DNA of 64,000 bases, taken from the NCBI RefSeq assembly GCF_017833525.1, contig NZ_JAFICD010000001.1, forward strand, positions 2,666,001 to 2,730,000, written 5' to 3'. The position numbers and the translations under genes are program-made. The notes beneath the pieces are model-generated. The model searched no databases and was not told where the DNA came from. It worked only from the letters and a program-made list of their open reading frames with translations. The number at the start of each line of letters is the position of its first letter. Position 1 is the first letter of the stretch. The DNA is from Duganella sp. 1411. GTDB taxonomy: Bacteria > Pseudomonadota > Gammaproteobacteria > Burkholderiales > Burkholderiaceae_D. Positions 26,901 through 35,569 of the stretch are shown here, piece by piece.

Positions 26901-27283
26901 CCCTCGGGGCGGTAGATGGCGTATCGGGGCTGCTCTTGACGATAGACGGGACCGGGCCAGAAACCCAACTGGACGAAATCCGAGATCCAGTTTTTGCCAT
27001 CATAGGCCTGGATGTGTCCCGACTTGCTGCCATTGGCGGTGGGCTGGATGACGACGATATCGCCCCTGGCCGGCACGTACGCCGCCAGCGACGGCGGCTT
27101 GAATTCGCAAAAGCCGTTCCGCAGCAGCGTCGGCCCGTAATCGCGCGCGTCGACCGGATGGCCGCTGGTGTCGGCGCCGCCGGCTTCCAGCGCCTGGCGA
27201 ACGTAGGCCGCGCATTTGTGCGTGCTGCAGCTTGCCGCGTGTTGGCGCAGGTGGGTGGCAAAGCGCTCCGTATCGATACACAT
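26897..27283 (-). CDS. Small CHAP/NlpC-P60-like cysteine hydrolase
   Basis: A 128-residue protein with the layout of papain-like peptidoglycan hydrolases: Cys24 at the start of a helix (HKCAAYVRQALEAGG), a GDIVVIQP strand, and His90 in SGHIQAYDGKNWISDF. The C-terminus PVYRQEQPRYAIYR completes the fold. No signal peptide is visible. Leaderless proteins of this kind are often toxins delivered by a type VI system or phage-derived enzymes, but no delivery or immunity genes are nearby. A GAGAGG site precedes the ATG. Fold assignment rests on these motifs only. Confidence 0.55.
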   Translation of the reverse strand: MCIDTERFATHLRQHAASCSTHKCAAYVRQALEAGGADTSGHPVDARDYGPTLLRNGFCEFKPPSLAAYVPARGDIVVIQPTANGSKSGHIQAYDGKNWISDFVQLGFWPGPVYRQEQPRYAIYRPEG

Positions 27284-27440
27284 GATGTCCCTCTCCTATG
27301 CGGTTCGACCTGTTGCGGGATCACAAGCGACCATCGGACCGCCCCGGCGCCAAGTAGACGAAATGATTATTTATCCATGCGGGCCGGGCGGGTTTGTGGC
27401 CGCTCAAGCGGCGGCGGGCCGGGCGCCGACGACGCCCCAC

Positions 27441-27457
27441 CTTAAAAAGAAACTAAA
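27441..27457 (+). promoter_or_regulatory. Tandem response-regulator half-sites upstream of the RR-HK operon
   Basis: CTTAAA, five bases, ACTAAA: two similar hexamers with 11-bp phasing, as in PmrA/QseB boxes (CTTAAK-N5-CTTAAK). They lie about 55 bp before the response-regulator start and resemble the site upstream of the mipA-like gene, suggesting autoregulation. Confidence 0.45.
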
Positions 27458-27510
27458 ATCTCCATGGCATAATCGCCGGCAAGCCCGACCCACCAACCCA
27501 AACGCGCCCC

Positions 27511-28176
27511 ATGCAACTCCTGCTTGTCGAAGACGACCCCATGCTGGGCGAGACCATCTGCGCCGGCGCCCGGCTGAGCGCCTGGCGCGTCGACCACGTG
27601 TGCGACGCGGCCTCGGCGCGCGCCGCGCTGGTCAACCACGCCTACTCGGTGGTGTTGCTCGACATCGGCCTGGCGGGCGAGTCCGGCCTGACGGTGCTGC
27701 GCGCGATGCGCGAGCACTACGACGCGACCCCGGTGTTGATCCTGACCGCGCGCGGCCAGTTGAGCGAGCGCATCGCCGGCCTCGACGCCGGCGCCGACGA
27801 CTACCTGGTCAAGCCGTTCCAGTTCGACGAGCTGTGGGCGCGCGTGCGCTCGGTGATCCGCCGCAGCCAGGGCCGCGTGATTCCGGTGGTCACCTACGGC
27901 GACGTGCGGGTCGACCGCGGCCGCCGCGTGGTGCACCGGGGCGAGGCCGAGGTCGTGCTCAGCGCCAACGAGTACCGCACCTTGCTGGCGCTGATGGAGC
28001 GTCCCGGCCACGTGGTCACGCGCGACCACCTGCACGACCTGGTCTACGGCACCGCCAGCGCGGTCGAGAGCAACACCATCGCCGTGTTCATCCACCAGTT
28101 GCGGCGCAAGCTCGGCGACGATCTGATCCGCACGGTGCACGGCCTCGGCTACGTCATCGGCCAGCCCACGGCATGA
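27511..28176 (+). CDS. OmpR-family response regulator, QseB/PmrA-like
   Basis: A 221-residue regulator: receiver domain with acidic residues E7/D8/D9, phospho-acceptor D51 (VVLLDIGL), K in [10 protein letters not shown], and a winged-helix DNA-binding domain with SNTIAVFIHQLRRKL and TVHGLGYVIG. It overlaps the kinase gene as ATGA. Tandem CTTAA-type sites lie upstream of this operon and of the downstream mipA-like gene, defining a probable small regulon. Confidence 0.92.
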   Translation: MQLLLVEDDPMLGETICAGARLSAWRVDHVCDAASARAALVNHAYSVVLLDIGLAGESGLTVLRAMREHYDATPVLILTARGQLSERIAGLDAGADDYLVKPFQFDELWARVRSVIRRSQGRVIPVVTYGDVRVDRGRRVVHRGEAEVVLSANEYRTLLALMERPGHVVTRDHLHDLVYGTASAVESNTIAVFIHQLRRKLGDDLIRTVHGLGYVIGQPTA

Positions 28177-29555
28177 AGCCGCGCTCGATCAACACGCAAC
28201 TATTGCTCGTCATCCTGGGCGTCACCGTGCTGTGCTGGATCGTGGTGGCGACGGTGGTGGTGGCCTATTTGTCGCTCAACCGCGCCAGCACGTGGGACGA
28301 GAAACTGGAGGCGATCGCCACGCAGCTGCTGGTGACGATCCCCGCCAGCAGCCGCTTCGAGCGCAAGGCCGGTCCCGGCCTGACATTGCCGGCGCCGGCG
28401 CAGCGCGCGCACGATCCGCTGGTGTTCCAGATCTGGATAGCACGCGCCAGGCTGGTGGCGAACACGCCCGGTGCGCCACGGCTGCCGCTGCAACCGAGCT
28501 TCGTCGAAGGCGCCGCCTCGACCGTCGTCGAGGGCAAGAAGTGGCGCGTCTACAGCGTCTCCGACCGCGACGGCCGCGTCACCGTGCAGGTGGGCAATCT
28601 GCAAAGCGTCGTCGACGCCGACCTGCGGCACACGGCGTGGCACGCGCTGGGGCTGGCCACGGTGCTGCTGTTGCTCGCCGGCGTCATCATGTGGTTCGTG
28701 GTGCGCGGCTCGCTCCAACCGGTGCGGGCGTTGGGCGCGGCCATGCTCAAGCGGCGCAGTTTCGATCTGGCGCCGCTGCCGCTGGCGCGCCTGCCCAGCG
28801 AGCTGCATCCGCTGGTCACCTCGTTCAACCATGTTTTGAAGCAGCTCGATGACGCCATCGAGGGCGAGCGCCGCTTCATCGGCGACGCCGCCCACGAACT
28901 GCGCACCCCGCTGTCGGCGCTGCAGGCGCAAGTCGAGATCGCGCTGCGCGCCGACGATCCCCGCACCACGCGGGAGGCGCTGGAGAAACTGCTGCTGATG
29001 GCCAGGCGCAGCACCCGCCTGTCCGAGCAATTGCTCGACCTGGCCCGCCTCAACGCCGGCGCCAAGGCGCTCAAACAGGTGGAGACGGACTTGAGCCGGC
29101 TGGTGGAGCACGTCGCGCGCGAATTCGAGGTCTGCGCCGCGCAGAACCGGCGCGCCATCTATTTGAACCTGCGCGCCTGCCCGATCCGCTGCGACATCGA
29201 CGAAATCGGCATCCTGCTGCGCAACCTGATCGACAACGCGCTGCGCTACACCGGCGCCGACGGCAAGGTGCTGGTCAGTTGCGGCCACCTGGCCGCCGCG
29301 GAACCCGGCGCGGCGCCGCAACCGTATCTTGAAGTGGCCGACGACGGGCCCGGCGTGCCGGTGTCGGAACGCGCGGCCATCTTCGTCCGCTTCCACCGGG
29401 TCGCGGGCAACCCGATGCGCGGCAGCGGCATCGGCTTGTCGCTGGTGGCCGGCATCGCCGACTTGCACCAGGCCGTCATCGAAACGGACGACGGCCTCGA
29501 TGGCGCCGGCCTCAAGGTGCGGGTGTTGTTTCCCGCCGTCGCCGGCGCCGCTTAA
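28173..29555 (+). CDS. Sensor histidine kinase, QseC/PmrB-like
   Basis: A 460-residue inner-membrane kinase: transmembrane helix 8-33, periplasmic loop of about 125 residues, second helix 157-177, HAMP-like linker, dimerisation motif GDAAHELRTPLSAL with His241, N-box NLIDNALRYTG, and G-boxes DDGPGV and GSGIGLSLV. The true start is the ATG at 28173, overlapping the response-regulator stop; the frame is open further upstream, but that part is a shadow of the regulator gene. Its stop codon lies inside the putative regulator-binding site at 29551. Confidence 0.92.
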   Translation: MKPRSINTQLLLVILGVTVLCWIVVATVVVAYLSLNRASTWDEKLEAIATQLLVTIPASSRFERKAGPGLTLPAPAQRAHDPLVFQIWIARARLVANTPGAPRLPLQPSFVEGAASTVVEGKKWRVYSVSDRDGRVTVQVGNLQSVVDADLRHTAWHALGLATVLLLLAGVIMWFVVRGSLQPVRALGAAMLKRRSFDLAPLPLARLPSELHPLVTSFNHVLKQLDDAIEGERRFIGDAAHELRTPLSALQAQVEIALRADDPRTTREALEKLLLMARRSTRLSEQLLDLARLNAGAKALKQVETDLSRLVEHVAREFEVCAAQNRRAIYLNLRACPIRCDIDEIGILLRNLIDNALRYTGADGKVLVSCGHLAAAEPGAAPQPYLEVADDGPGVPVSERAAIFVRFHRVAGNPMRGSGIGLSLVAGIADLHQAVIETDDGLDGAGLKVRVLFPAVAGAA

Positions 29556-29578
29556 AGAATTCCTAACAATTCTAAAAT
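29551..29578 (+). promoter_or_regulatory. Tandem half-sites upstream of the mipA-like gene
   Basis: CTTAAA-N5-CCTAAC-N5-TAAAAT: three related hexamers at 11-bp spacing, overlapping the kinase stop codon (29553-29555) and about 75 bp before the MipA start. The first pair resembles the site at 27441-27457. Confidence 0.5.
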
Positions 29579-29650
29579 GCCGCTAATCCCCGCTTGCTAG
29601 CATCCGGTCCCGAGCCTGTCATTCGACCGGCCGTGAACAAGGACCAACTT

Positions 29651-30445
29651 ATGTCGCAACTGCAAAACACCTCGCCGATCCGCCTGCCATCCCTCCACGG
29701 CTGGCTGTCGGCCATCGCGCTCGCCGCCGTCGCCGCCGCGCCGGCGTTCGCCCAATCCCAAGCCGAGCCCGGCCGCCCGGCATGGGCGGTGGGCGCCGGC
29801 GCGGCCTTGATCGACAAGCCGTACCGCGACGTCGACCGCGAGACGCGCGCGCTGCCCGTGATCGCCTACGAGAACAAATGGGTCGTGGTCGGCCTGCCGA
29901 CGGCGGACGTCAAACTGTTTTCGACCGATGCCGTGTCGATCCGCTTGCGCGCGCGCTACGCCGGCGACGGCTACGAGGCCGGCGACGCGCCGGTGCTGGC
30001 AGGCATGGAAAAACGCAAGGGCAGCCTGTGGGGCGGCGGCGCGCTGATCTGGAAAACCGGCGTGGCCAATCTGTCGGCGGAATTACTGGCCGACACCATG
30101 GGCAACAGCAAGGGCACCCGTGCCCGCGCGCAGGTGGACCGGCGCTTCGCGGCGGGCAAGTTCGGCCTCACGCCACGCCTGGCGGTCGAGTGGGTCGACG
30201 ATAAATACGTCGATTACTACTACGGCGTGCGGCGTTCGGAGGCCACCGCCAGCCGCGCCTTTTACGAAGGCAAGGCCACCACAGTCGTGCATGCCGGCCT
30301 GCGCGCTGACTATACGCTGTTCAACCGGCACACCATATTCACCGACCTGAACGTCAGCCGTTTCGGCAGCGCGGTCAAGGACAGCCCGCTGGTGGACAAG
30401 CCGAACCAGACCTTGGTGGCGGTGGGTTACATCTATCGTTTCTGA
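29651..30445 (+). CDS. MipA/OmpV-family outer-membrane protein
   Basis: A 264-residue exported beta-barrel protein. The signal peptide runs to about residue 34 (ALAAVAAAPAFAQ); WAVGAGAALIDKPYRDVDRE and the closing VGYIYRF with terminal Phe are typical of the family and of Bam-assembled barrels. AAGGA precedes the ATG at 29651. Family members scaffold murein hydrolases or respond to antimicrobials; placement behind a QseBC/PmrAB-like system with a matching binding site suggests it is a main target of that system. Confidence 0.9.
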   Translation: MSQLQNTSPIRLPSLHGWLSAIALAAVAAAPAFAQSQAEPGRPAWAVGAGAALIDKPYRDVDRETRALPVIAYENKWVVVGLPTADVKLFSTDAVSIRLRARYAGDGYEAGDAPVLAGMEKRKGSLWGGGALIWKTGVANLSAELLADTMGNSKGTRARAQVDRRFAAGKFGLTPRLAVEWVDDKYVDYYYGVRRSEATASRAFYEGKATTVVHAGLRADYTLFNRHTIFTDLNVSRFGSAVKDSPLVDKPNQTLVAVGYIYRF

Positions 30446-30576
30446 TCCGGGCCAACCTGGATGATGGACCCGAATGGTCATGTCTTTCCTTTTCAGCGTT
30501 GGGTAGGTCGAAACGACCCCGATTTATAGCACACGGGGTGTTCGATAAGGAAAGTTGGCCGAATCCGCGCCGCCGC

Positions 30577-32295
30577 CTAAAACTGCTCCCATTCCTCCAC
30601 GTCGTGTTTGAGCGCCGGTTTTTTCGCGTTGCGTGCGGCGGGCGCCTGTAGTGCGGTCGTGCGCCGCGCCCTCGCTGGTGAAGCGATCGCGCGCGCGGCC
30701 GGGGGCGAGGCGGTTTTACCGGCGGCATTGTGCGCCACCTTGAAAACGCTGACGACCTGGGACAAGTCCTTGGCCTGCTCCTGCATCGAGCTGGCGGCGG
30801 CGGACGCCTGCTCCACCAGCGCCGCGTTCTGCTGGGTCACCTCGTCCATCTGCGAAATCGCCGAATTGATCTGTTCGATGCCCATGGTTTGCTGCACGCT
30901 GGCCGAGGCGATTTCACTGACGATGTCGGTCACGCGGGTGATCGACTGCACGATATCGGCCATCGTCACGCCGGCGTGGTCGACCAACTTGCCGCCGGCA
31001 TCGACCTTGGTGACGGAATCGTCGATCAGGGCCTTGATTTCCTTGGCGGCGGCGGCGGAACGGTGGGCCAGGTTGCGCACCTCGGTGGCGACCACCGCGA
31101 AGCCGCGGCCCTGCTCGCCGGCCCGCGCGGCTTCCACGGCGGCGTTGAGCGCCAGGATATTGGTCTGGAACGCGATGCTGTCGATGACGCCGATGATATC
31201 GACGATCTTCTTCGACGAATCGTTGATCGAGGCCATGGTTTCGACCACCTGCGCCACCACGGTGCCACCCTTGACCGCCACCTCCGCCGCCGAGACGGCG
31301 AGCTCGTTGGCCTGCCGCGCGTTGTCGGCGTTTTGCTTGACCGTGCTGGTGAGCTCTTCCATCGACGACGCCGTTTCCTCCAGCGAGCTGGCCTGCTCCT
31401 CCGTGCGGGCGGACAGGTCGAGGTTGCCCGCCGCGATCTGGTTCGAGGCGGTGGCGATGGTGTCGGTGCCGCTGCGGACCCGGCCGACGATTTCCGCCAG
31501 CTGGTTGCGCATCAATTTCATGGAGGACATCAGGTTGGTGTCATCGCCTTCCCGCACCTGGATGTCCGTATCCAAGTTACCGCTTGCAATTTCTTTTGCG
31601 ACGGACATGGCGTAAGTGGGTTCGCCGCCCAATTGTTTCAAAATACTGCGGGCGATAGCGAAGCCGGCGGCGATCGAGGCCAGCACGCCAATGATGGAGA
31701 TAATGATTATCAATATTCTGCTGGCGGCATATTGATTATGGGCATCGCTGGCCGTTTGATTGCTGGTTTTTATTTCGTAGTCTCGGAACTCGATCAGCGT
31801 ATTCACCCATTTATCCAGGGCCGGCCCCGTCTCGCCCATCAATAAATCAGGCGCTTGGGGATCGTTGGCAAAGCCCAGCTCGAACGCCTTTTTAATCATG
31901 GGCAACGCGGCGGTTTTTGCTTCGGCCATTTTCACCAAATAGGCTTTTTCCTCGGCGCTCGTATTGGGATCTGCATCGAATATCTTATTAAGATCGGCGG
32001 TGTGTGCGTCGTACGTTTGCAAACTCTTTTCGAATGCCTCTTTCTCCTTGGTCATTCTCGGAACATCGGTCAGGACAATCACGTTGCGCATGGCGGTGGA
32101 GGCTTTTTGCGCCTCGCCCAGCGCCTGGGAGAGAAGGTTGGACTCCGTCCCGTTGAAATCCACCGTCACGATGAGCGACTCGTTTAAGGCCGCCAGTTTG
32201 CTGATGCTCAATACCGACACAATGATCAAAATCACAAGCCCGATACCGAAACCGACCATGAGGCGGGTTCGGATTGTTAATTTGGAAAATATCAT
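30577..32295 (-). CDS. Methyl-accepting chemotaxis protein with CheR-tether C-terminus
   Basis: A 572-residue inner-membrane chemoreceptor. Transmembrane helices at about 11-32 and 191-213 flank a four-helix-bundle type sensor; HAMP follows, then a cytoplasmic signalling domain with the conserved tip EEQGRGFAVVATEVRNLAHR-type sequence. The C-terminus is a linker (Ala/Arg/Pro-rich) ending EEWEQF, which fits the xWxxF pentapeptide that tethers CheR/CheB. The start MIFSKLTIRTRL at 32295 has GGAA upstream; a longer in-frame extension lacks receptor features. No che genes are nearby. Confidence 0.93.
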   Translation of the reverse strand: MIFSKLTIRTRLMVGFGIGLVILIIVSVLSISKLAALNESLIVTVDFNGTESNLLSQALGEAQKASTAMRNVIVLTDVPRMTKEKEAFEKSLQTYDAHTADLNKIFDADPNTSAEEKAYLVKMAEAKTAALPMIKKAFELGFANDPQAPDLLMGETGPALDKWVNTLIEFRDYEIKTSNQTASDAHNQYAASRILIIIISIIGVLASIAAGFAIARSILKQLGGEPTYAMSVAKEIASGNLDTDIQVREGDDTNLMSSMKLMRNQLAEIVGRVRSGTDTIATASNQIAAGNLDLSARTEEQASSLEETASSMEELTSTVKQNADNARQANELAVSAAEVAVKGGTVVAQVVETMASINDSSKKIVDIIGVIDSIAFQTNILALNAAVEAARAGEQGRGFAVVATEVRNLAHRSAAAAKEIKALIDDSVTKVDAGGKLVDHAGVTMADIVQSITRVTDIVSEIASASVQQTMGIEQINSAISQMDEVTQQNAALVEQASAAASSMQEQAKDLSQVVSVFKVAHNAAGKTASPPAARAIASPARARRTTALQAPAARNAKKPALKHDVEEWEQF

Positions 32296-32748
32296 GATAG
32301 TATTCCATGGAGTTAAACGGTCGTTGCACTGGATAAATGACATTCCAACGTATTCTATTTGGCATAAGCGTACTATGCCGGCCGTAATAACTGCAATGGT
32401 GAACTTCAAATGGATTGCCGGGCGCCGCGCGGGATAATTCTTTTATTTAAATATTTTTACGAAAAAGAAAATATTTACTGCGGTTGAAATGGAATGGACG
32501 GTGGCCTTGACTTTCCGTCCGGAGCCGGCCTTTTCCTTTGTCGCCTGATATGACTGAATGTCGGGGAAAGACTATTATTTTAAAAGGATAATTTAATAGT
32601 CTCTCCCGCCCACGCCTAGGCGCCGTTCGCATGGTTTCCGCTGAGGGACGATTCGGCAACATCCAGCGACGGCGATGCCACGGCATCGAACGGTTCCGGT
32701 GTGGCCGGCGCTGCCTTATGGGCAGACTGGCAACCGAGAGGCTGACAA
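32296..32748. other. AT-richer intergenic gap
   Basis: About 450 bp between the chemoreceptor start and the HxlR-like gene. It holds the receptor promoter region, including a 6+6 bp inverted repeat GGCATA-N7-TATGCC (32361-32379). No convincing coding sequence or sigma-28 promoter was found. Confidence 0.4.
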
Positions 32749-33123
32749 CTACCCGTTCCGCGTGAACCGGGCGCGCCGCATTTCAGCCCACTCGATCAGC
32801 GCTTGCATGGACGGGCCCAGCGCATAGCCCATGTCGGTGAGTTCATATTCAACCCGTGGCGGCACTTGCGCGAACACTGTCCGAAGCACGATACCGTCCT
32901 GCTCCAGCTGCTTGAGCTGCTGTATCAGCATCTTTTGGTTGACGCCAGCGATCAGCCGTTCGAGATCGGAAAACCGCAACGGTGCCTTGGCGGCAAAGAG
33001 TTGGCAGAGAATGATGCCGGCACCATGCGCGCCGCGCTCGCGGCCGCCGTCAAGGGTGATGCGGCCGGCAAGCGCGATCAGATGCCGGCGCGGTTCGCTG
33101 AACTCGGCCCAAGCCCCACCCAT
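32749..33123 (-). CDS. HxlR-family regulator with abnormal N-terminus
   Basis: A 124-residue protein whose residues about 45-120 are a typical HxlR winged helix (APLRFSDLERLIAGVNQKML, then IQQLKQLEQDGIVLRTV and PPRVEYELTDMGYALGP). The N-terminal 45 residues are atypical: the usual Cys-Pro and GGKWK-like segment before the first helix is replaced by LDGGRERGAHGAGIILCQLF, and the frame stays open upstream without a good start. The N-terminus may be decayed or rearranged, or the start may differ. HxlR proteins often control nearby oxidoreductases such as that at 34515. Confidence 0.7.
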   Translation of the reverse strand: MGGAWAEFSEPRRHLIALAGRITLDGGRERGAHGAGIILCQLFAAKAPLRFSDLERLIAGVNQKMLIQQLKQLEQDGIVLRTVFAQVPPRVEYELTDMGYALGPSMQALIEWAEMRRARFTRNG

Positions 33124-33197
33124 GCCGACATCATCGCAATGAATCGCAAGCTGAATTCCTCGACTAATAACTGAAGCTAATACCTCGTCGGCCGCTT

Positions 33198-34241
33198 TCA
33201 GTGCATTGCCACCGCCCCGGATGGCGCCGATTTCAACCGCTCTATCATCGCGTGAACGGCCTTCATTTGTGGACCATTCTTGAAGGCATAGCTGGGGCCT
33301 GTGTAGCCAACCCAGTCCCAGCAGCCTTTCGGATTCAGCGGCTCCGATTTGTTCACTTGGGGATATAACACGATAATGCCGTTGTTGTCGGCCCAGTCGT
33401 TATAGCTGCTCTTGCCGTAGAAGTCGTCTTGCACATACTGCGCCGACTGTAGGCATCCATGAAACGCCACGTGCACTTTGCAACTCGTCCCCGCCGAGCA
33501 GCTAGCCGGGACATAGACATAGGCGTCGTCTGCCATGCTAGTTGAGTCAGCCGCAAACTCTCGCTGATTGAAGGTCAACAGCTGGCCGGTGCGCGTCTTG
33601 GCCGGCGGATTGAGTTTCCCATAAATGTGCGTGAAGATTGCCCCGGGTTGGTCGTACGCCTGTTCCTTTACAGTACATCGGCTAATATAGGGCGTGTCAT
33701 TTACAGCGCAGCGATTCCCGAATGCTGGAGTCAGCAAGGCATGTCCGGACGGGACTTTGTTTACATAGACCAGATTCGCACTCGCTACGCCTATGCCCTT
33801 AAGAAAAGCGACGGTCGAATTTACTGCTGGTTGATATACAACCTTGTCGTTGGTACCGCTGAAAACGTAGATGCGGCGCTTTTTCAGGTTCGCTATCGGG
33901 TCGATGTCGCCGTAAGCCGAGAAACTTCGCGTAACTGCCACCATCCATGGCGTGTAGAGTGGCGTGGTAAACGGCGTTCCCATGCAACTGCCGATATTGG
34001 CGATATTGCTATATACCTGGCCTGCCGCGCAGTAATACGGCCCGCCAGCCACTATTCCGGCCCCTATCACCGATGCCGAATAGGCGACTTGATATTGCTC
34101 CGCCATAAACGCACCTGACGACAGGCCAGAGACCGATGTGCCATCCGCACTCGCGCCCATTGCAAGTAGCGTGTTGCTTGCTTGAGCCCGTGCGGCAAGC
34201 GCGAAAATGACGACGACGGCTAGAGAAGAAAGTGGTTTCAT
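33198..34241 (-). CDS. Secreted PHB depolymerase-family esterase
   Basis: A 347-residue exported alpha/beta hydrolase of the poly(3-hydroxybutyrate) depolymerase family. Signal peptide 1-21 (LAVVVIFALAARAQA); the nucleophile motif is GLSSGAFMAEQY (GxSxG), with VAFHGC providing oxyanion-type residues and YPQVN/CWDWVGY near the end. The start at 34241 is preceded by GGGG and gives a good signal peptide. Base composition is AT-richer than most of the window. Substrate could be PHB oligomers or other polyesters; no other PHB genes are adjacent. Confidence 0.85.
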   Translation of the reverse strand: MKPLSSLAVVVIFALAARAQASNTLLAMGASADGTSVSGLSSGAFMAEQYQVAYSASVIGAGIVAGGPYYCAAGQVYSNIANIGSCMGTPFTTPLYTPWMVAVTRSFSAYGDIDPIANLKKRRIYVFSGTNDKVVYQPAVNSTVAFLKGIGVASANLVYVNKVPSGHALLTPAFGNRCAVNDTPYISRCTVKEQAYDQPGAIFTHIYGKLNPPAKTRTGQLLTFNQREFAADSTSMADDAYVYVPASCSAGTSCKVHVAFHGCLQSAQYVQDDFYGKSSYNDWADNNGIIVLYPQVNKSEPLNPKGCWDWVGYTGPSYAFKNGPQMKAVHAMIERLKSAPSGAVAMH

Positions 34242-34514
34242 TGCAACCCCTACGGCTTGGTTCATAGGAATGAAGGCCAGAATCAATGCCTTTCATTGTG
34301 GAATTGACGCACCGCACAATACGTGCATTTGCGATACTCCCACGGTTGAGATGCCTAATGTTCGACCTTTTGAGGAAGTTGTAAAAATACAAATACCCCT
34401 CGGAACCAGCCATTGCTGTCGCTGCCTCCTCCGCTGTGAAGCAACCCCTGTTCCGCCGGCCGCTCCGGCAGGATTCAGGACGATGCAACCGCTCCATCGA
34501 CAAGGTGCGGCCGC
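34242..34514. other. Intergenic region between divergent esterase and oxidoreductase genes
   Basis: About 270 bp. It must hold both promoters. No operator-like repeat or RNA gene was recognised, and short open frames here look non-coding. Confidence 0.4.
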
Positions 34515-35537
34515 ATGAGGATGGCGCTGGCGATAACCTGGAACAGATGGTCGACGCGCGCGGCGAACGGCGGCTGGTCGTTGAGCCAGGCGACCATGCC
34601 TCGGGTGGCGCCGGGGGAAGTCCTGATCAAGGTGCACGCGGTCGGCGTCAATCCCCCCGACTGGTACCTGCGCGAGGGCTACAAGATGTTGCCGCCCGAG
34701 TGGCAGCCGCAGGTGTCCTTTCCGCTCATCCCGGGGACGGACGTCTCGGGCGTCATCGCGGCGGTCGCCGATGACGTGACGCACTTCCGCGTCGGCGACG
34801 ACGTGTATGCGATGGTACGGTTCCCTTCCGGCCTGGCGGGCGATAGCCGGGCATACGCCGAATACGTCAGCGCGCCGGCGTCGGAGGTGGCGGTCAAGCC
34901 GGCCGGCATCGACCACGCGCACGCCGCCGCCGCGCCGATGTCCCTGCTCACCGCCTGGCAGTTCCTGGTCGAGCTTGGGCATGACGTCCAAAACCCGCTG
35001 CAGCCGAACCAGCACCAGCCTGTGCCGCTGAAGGACAAGACCGTCGTCGTCAACGGGGCGGCCGGTGGCGTCGGCCACTTCGCGCTGCAAATCGCGAAGC
35101 GGCAAGGCGCGCGCGTGATCGCCGTGGCCTCCGGCGAACACGCGCAACTGCTGCGCGATCTTGGCGCCGACCAATTCATCGACTACACCAAGACCGCCGC
35201 CGAGGATATCGTGCGCGACGTCGACCTGGTGGTCGACGCGGTTGGCGGCCCGAAGGCCGGCCGCTTCTTACGCACGCTCAAGCGCGGCGGCGCGCTCTTT
35301 CCGATCTTCCCGCTGGGCTTCTCCGGCGCCGACGAGGCCGCAAAGCTGGGCGTGACGGTGTCGTCGACGCAGGTACGTTCAAGCGGGCAACAGCTGGCGC
35401 AGCTCGCGCCGCTGCTCGATGCGGGCACGATCCGCGCTGTTATCGACAGCAGCTATCCGCTGGCCGACGCCCGGCGGGCACATGAGCGGGCCGCCGGCGG
35501 GCATATTCGCGGCAAGATCGTCCTCACGGTGGTTTGA
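34515..35537 (+). CDS. MDR-family NADP-dependent oxidoreductase (quinone reductase-like)
   Basis: A 340-residue medium-chain dehydrogenase without structural zinc. GroES-like N-terminal domain (VAPGEVLIKVHAVGVNPPDW, FPLIPGTDVSGVI) and Rossmann domain with VVVNGAAGGVGHFALQIAK are clear; the C-terminus ends GHIRGKIVLTV. The first 28 residues do not show the usual GGPEVL element, so the annotated start region may be diverged. AAGG lies upstream of the ATG. Nearby HxlR proteins commonly regulate such enzymes. Its end faces the NACHT gene end. Confidence 0.88.
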   Translation: MRMALAITWNRWSTRAANGGWSLSQATMPRVAPGEVLIKVHAVGVNPPDWYLREGYKMLPPEWQPQVSFPLIPGTDVSGVIAAVADDVTHFRVGDDVYAMVRFPSGLAGDSRAYAEYVSAPASEVAVKPAGIDHAHAAAAPMSLLTAWQFLVELGHDVQNPLQPNQHQPVPLKDKTVVVNGAAGGVGHFALQIAKRQGARVIAVASGEHAQLLRDLGADQFIDYTKTAAEDIVRDVDLVVDAVGGPKAGRFLRTLKRGGALFPIFPLGFSGADEAAKLGVTVSSTQVRSSGQQLAQLAPLLDAGTIRAVIDSSYPLADARRAHERAAGGHIRGKIVLTVV

Positions 35538-35569
35538 TAACGCTGGCGTGGGAGGCCTGAAGGCGCGGC

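Noticed and set aside
27216..29555. Apparent long fusion ending in the QseC-like kinase
   Set aside because: Upstream sequence is a shadow of the response-regulator gene; ATGA overlap at 28173 marks the kinase start.
32447..32686. 79-codon minus-strand frame in the gap upstream of the chemoreceptor
   Set aside because: Random composition, no ribosome-binding site and no domain.
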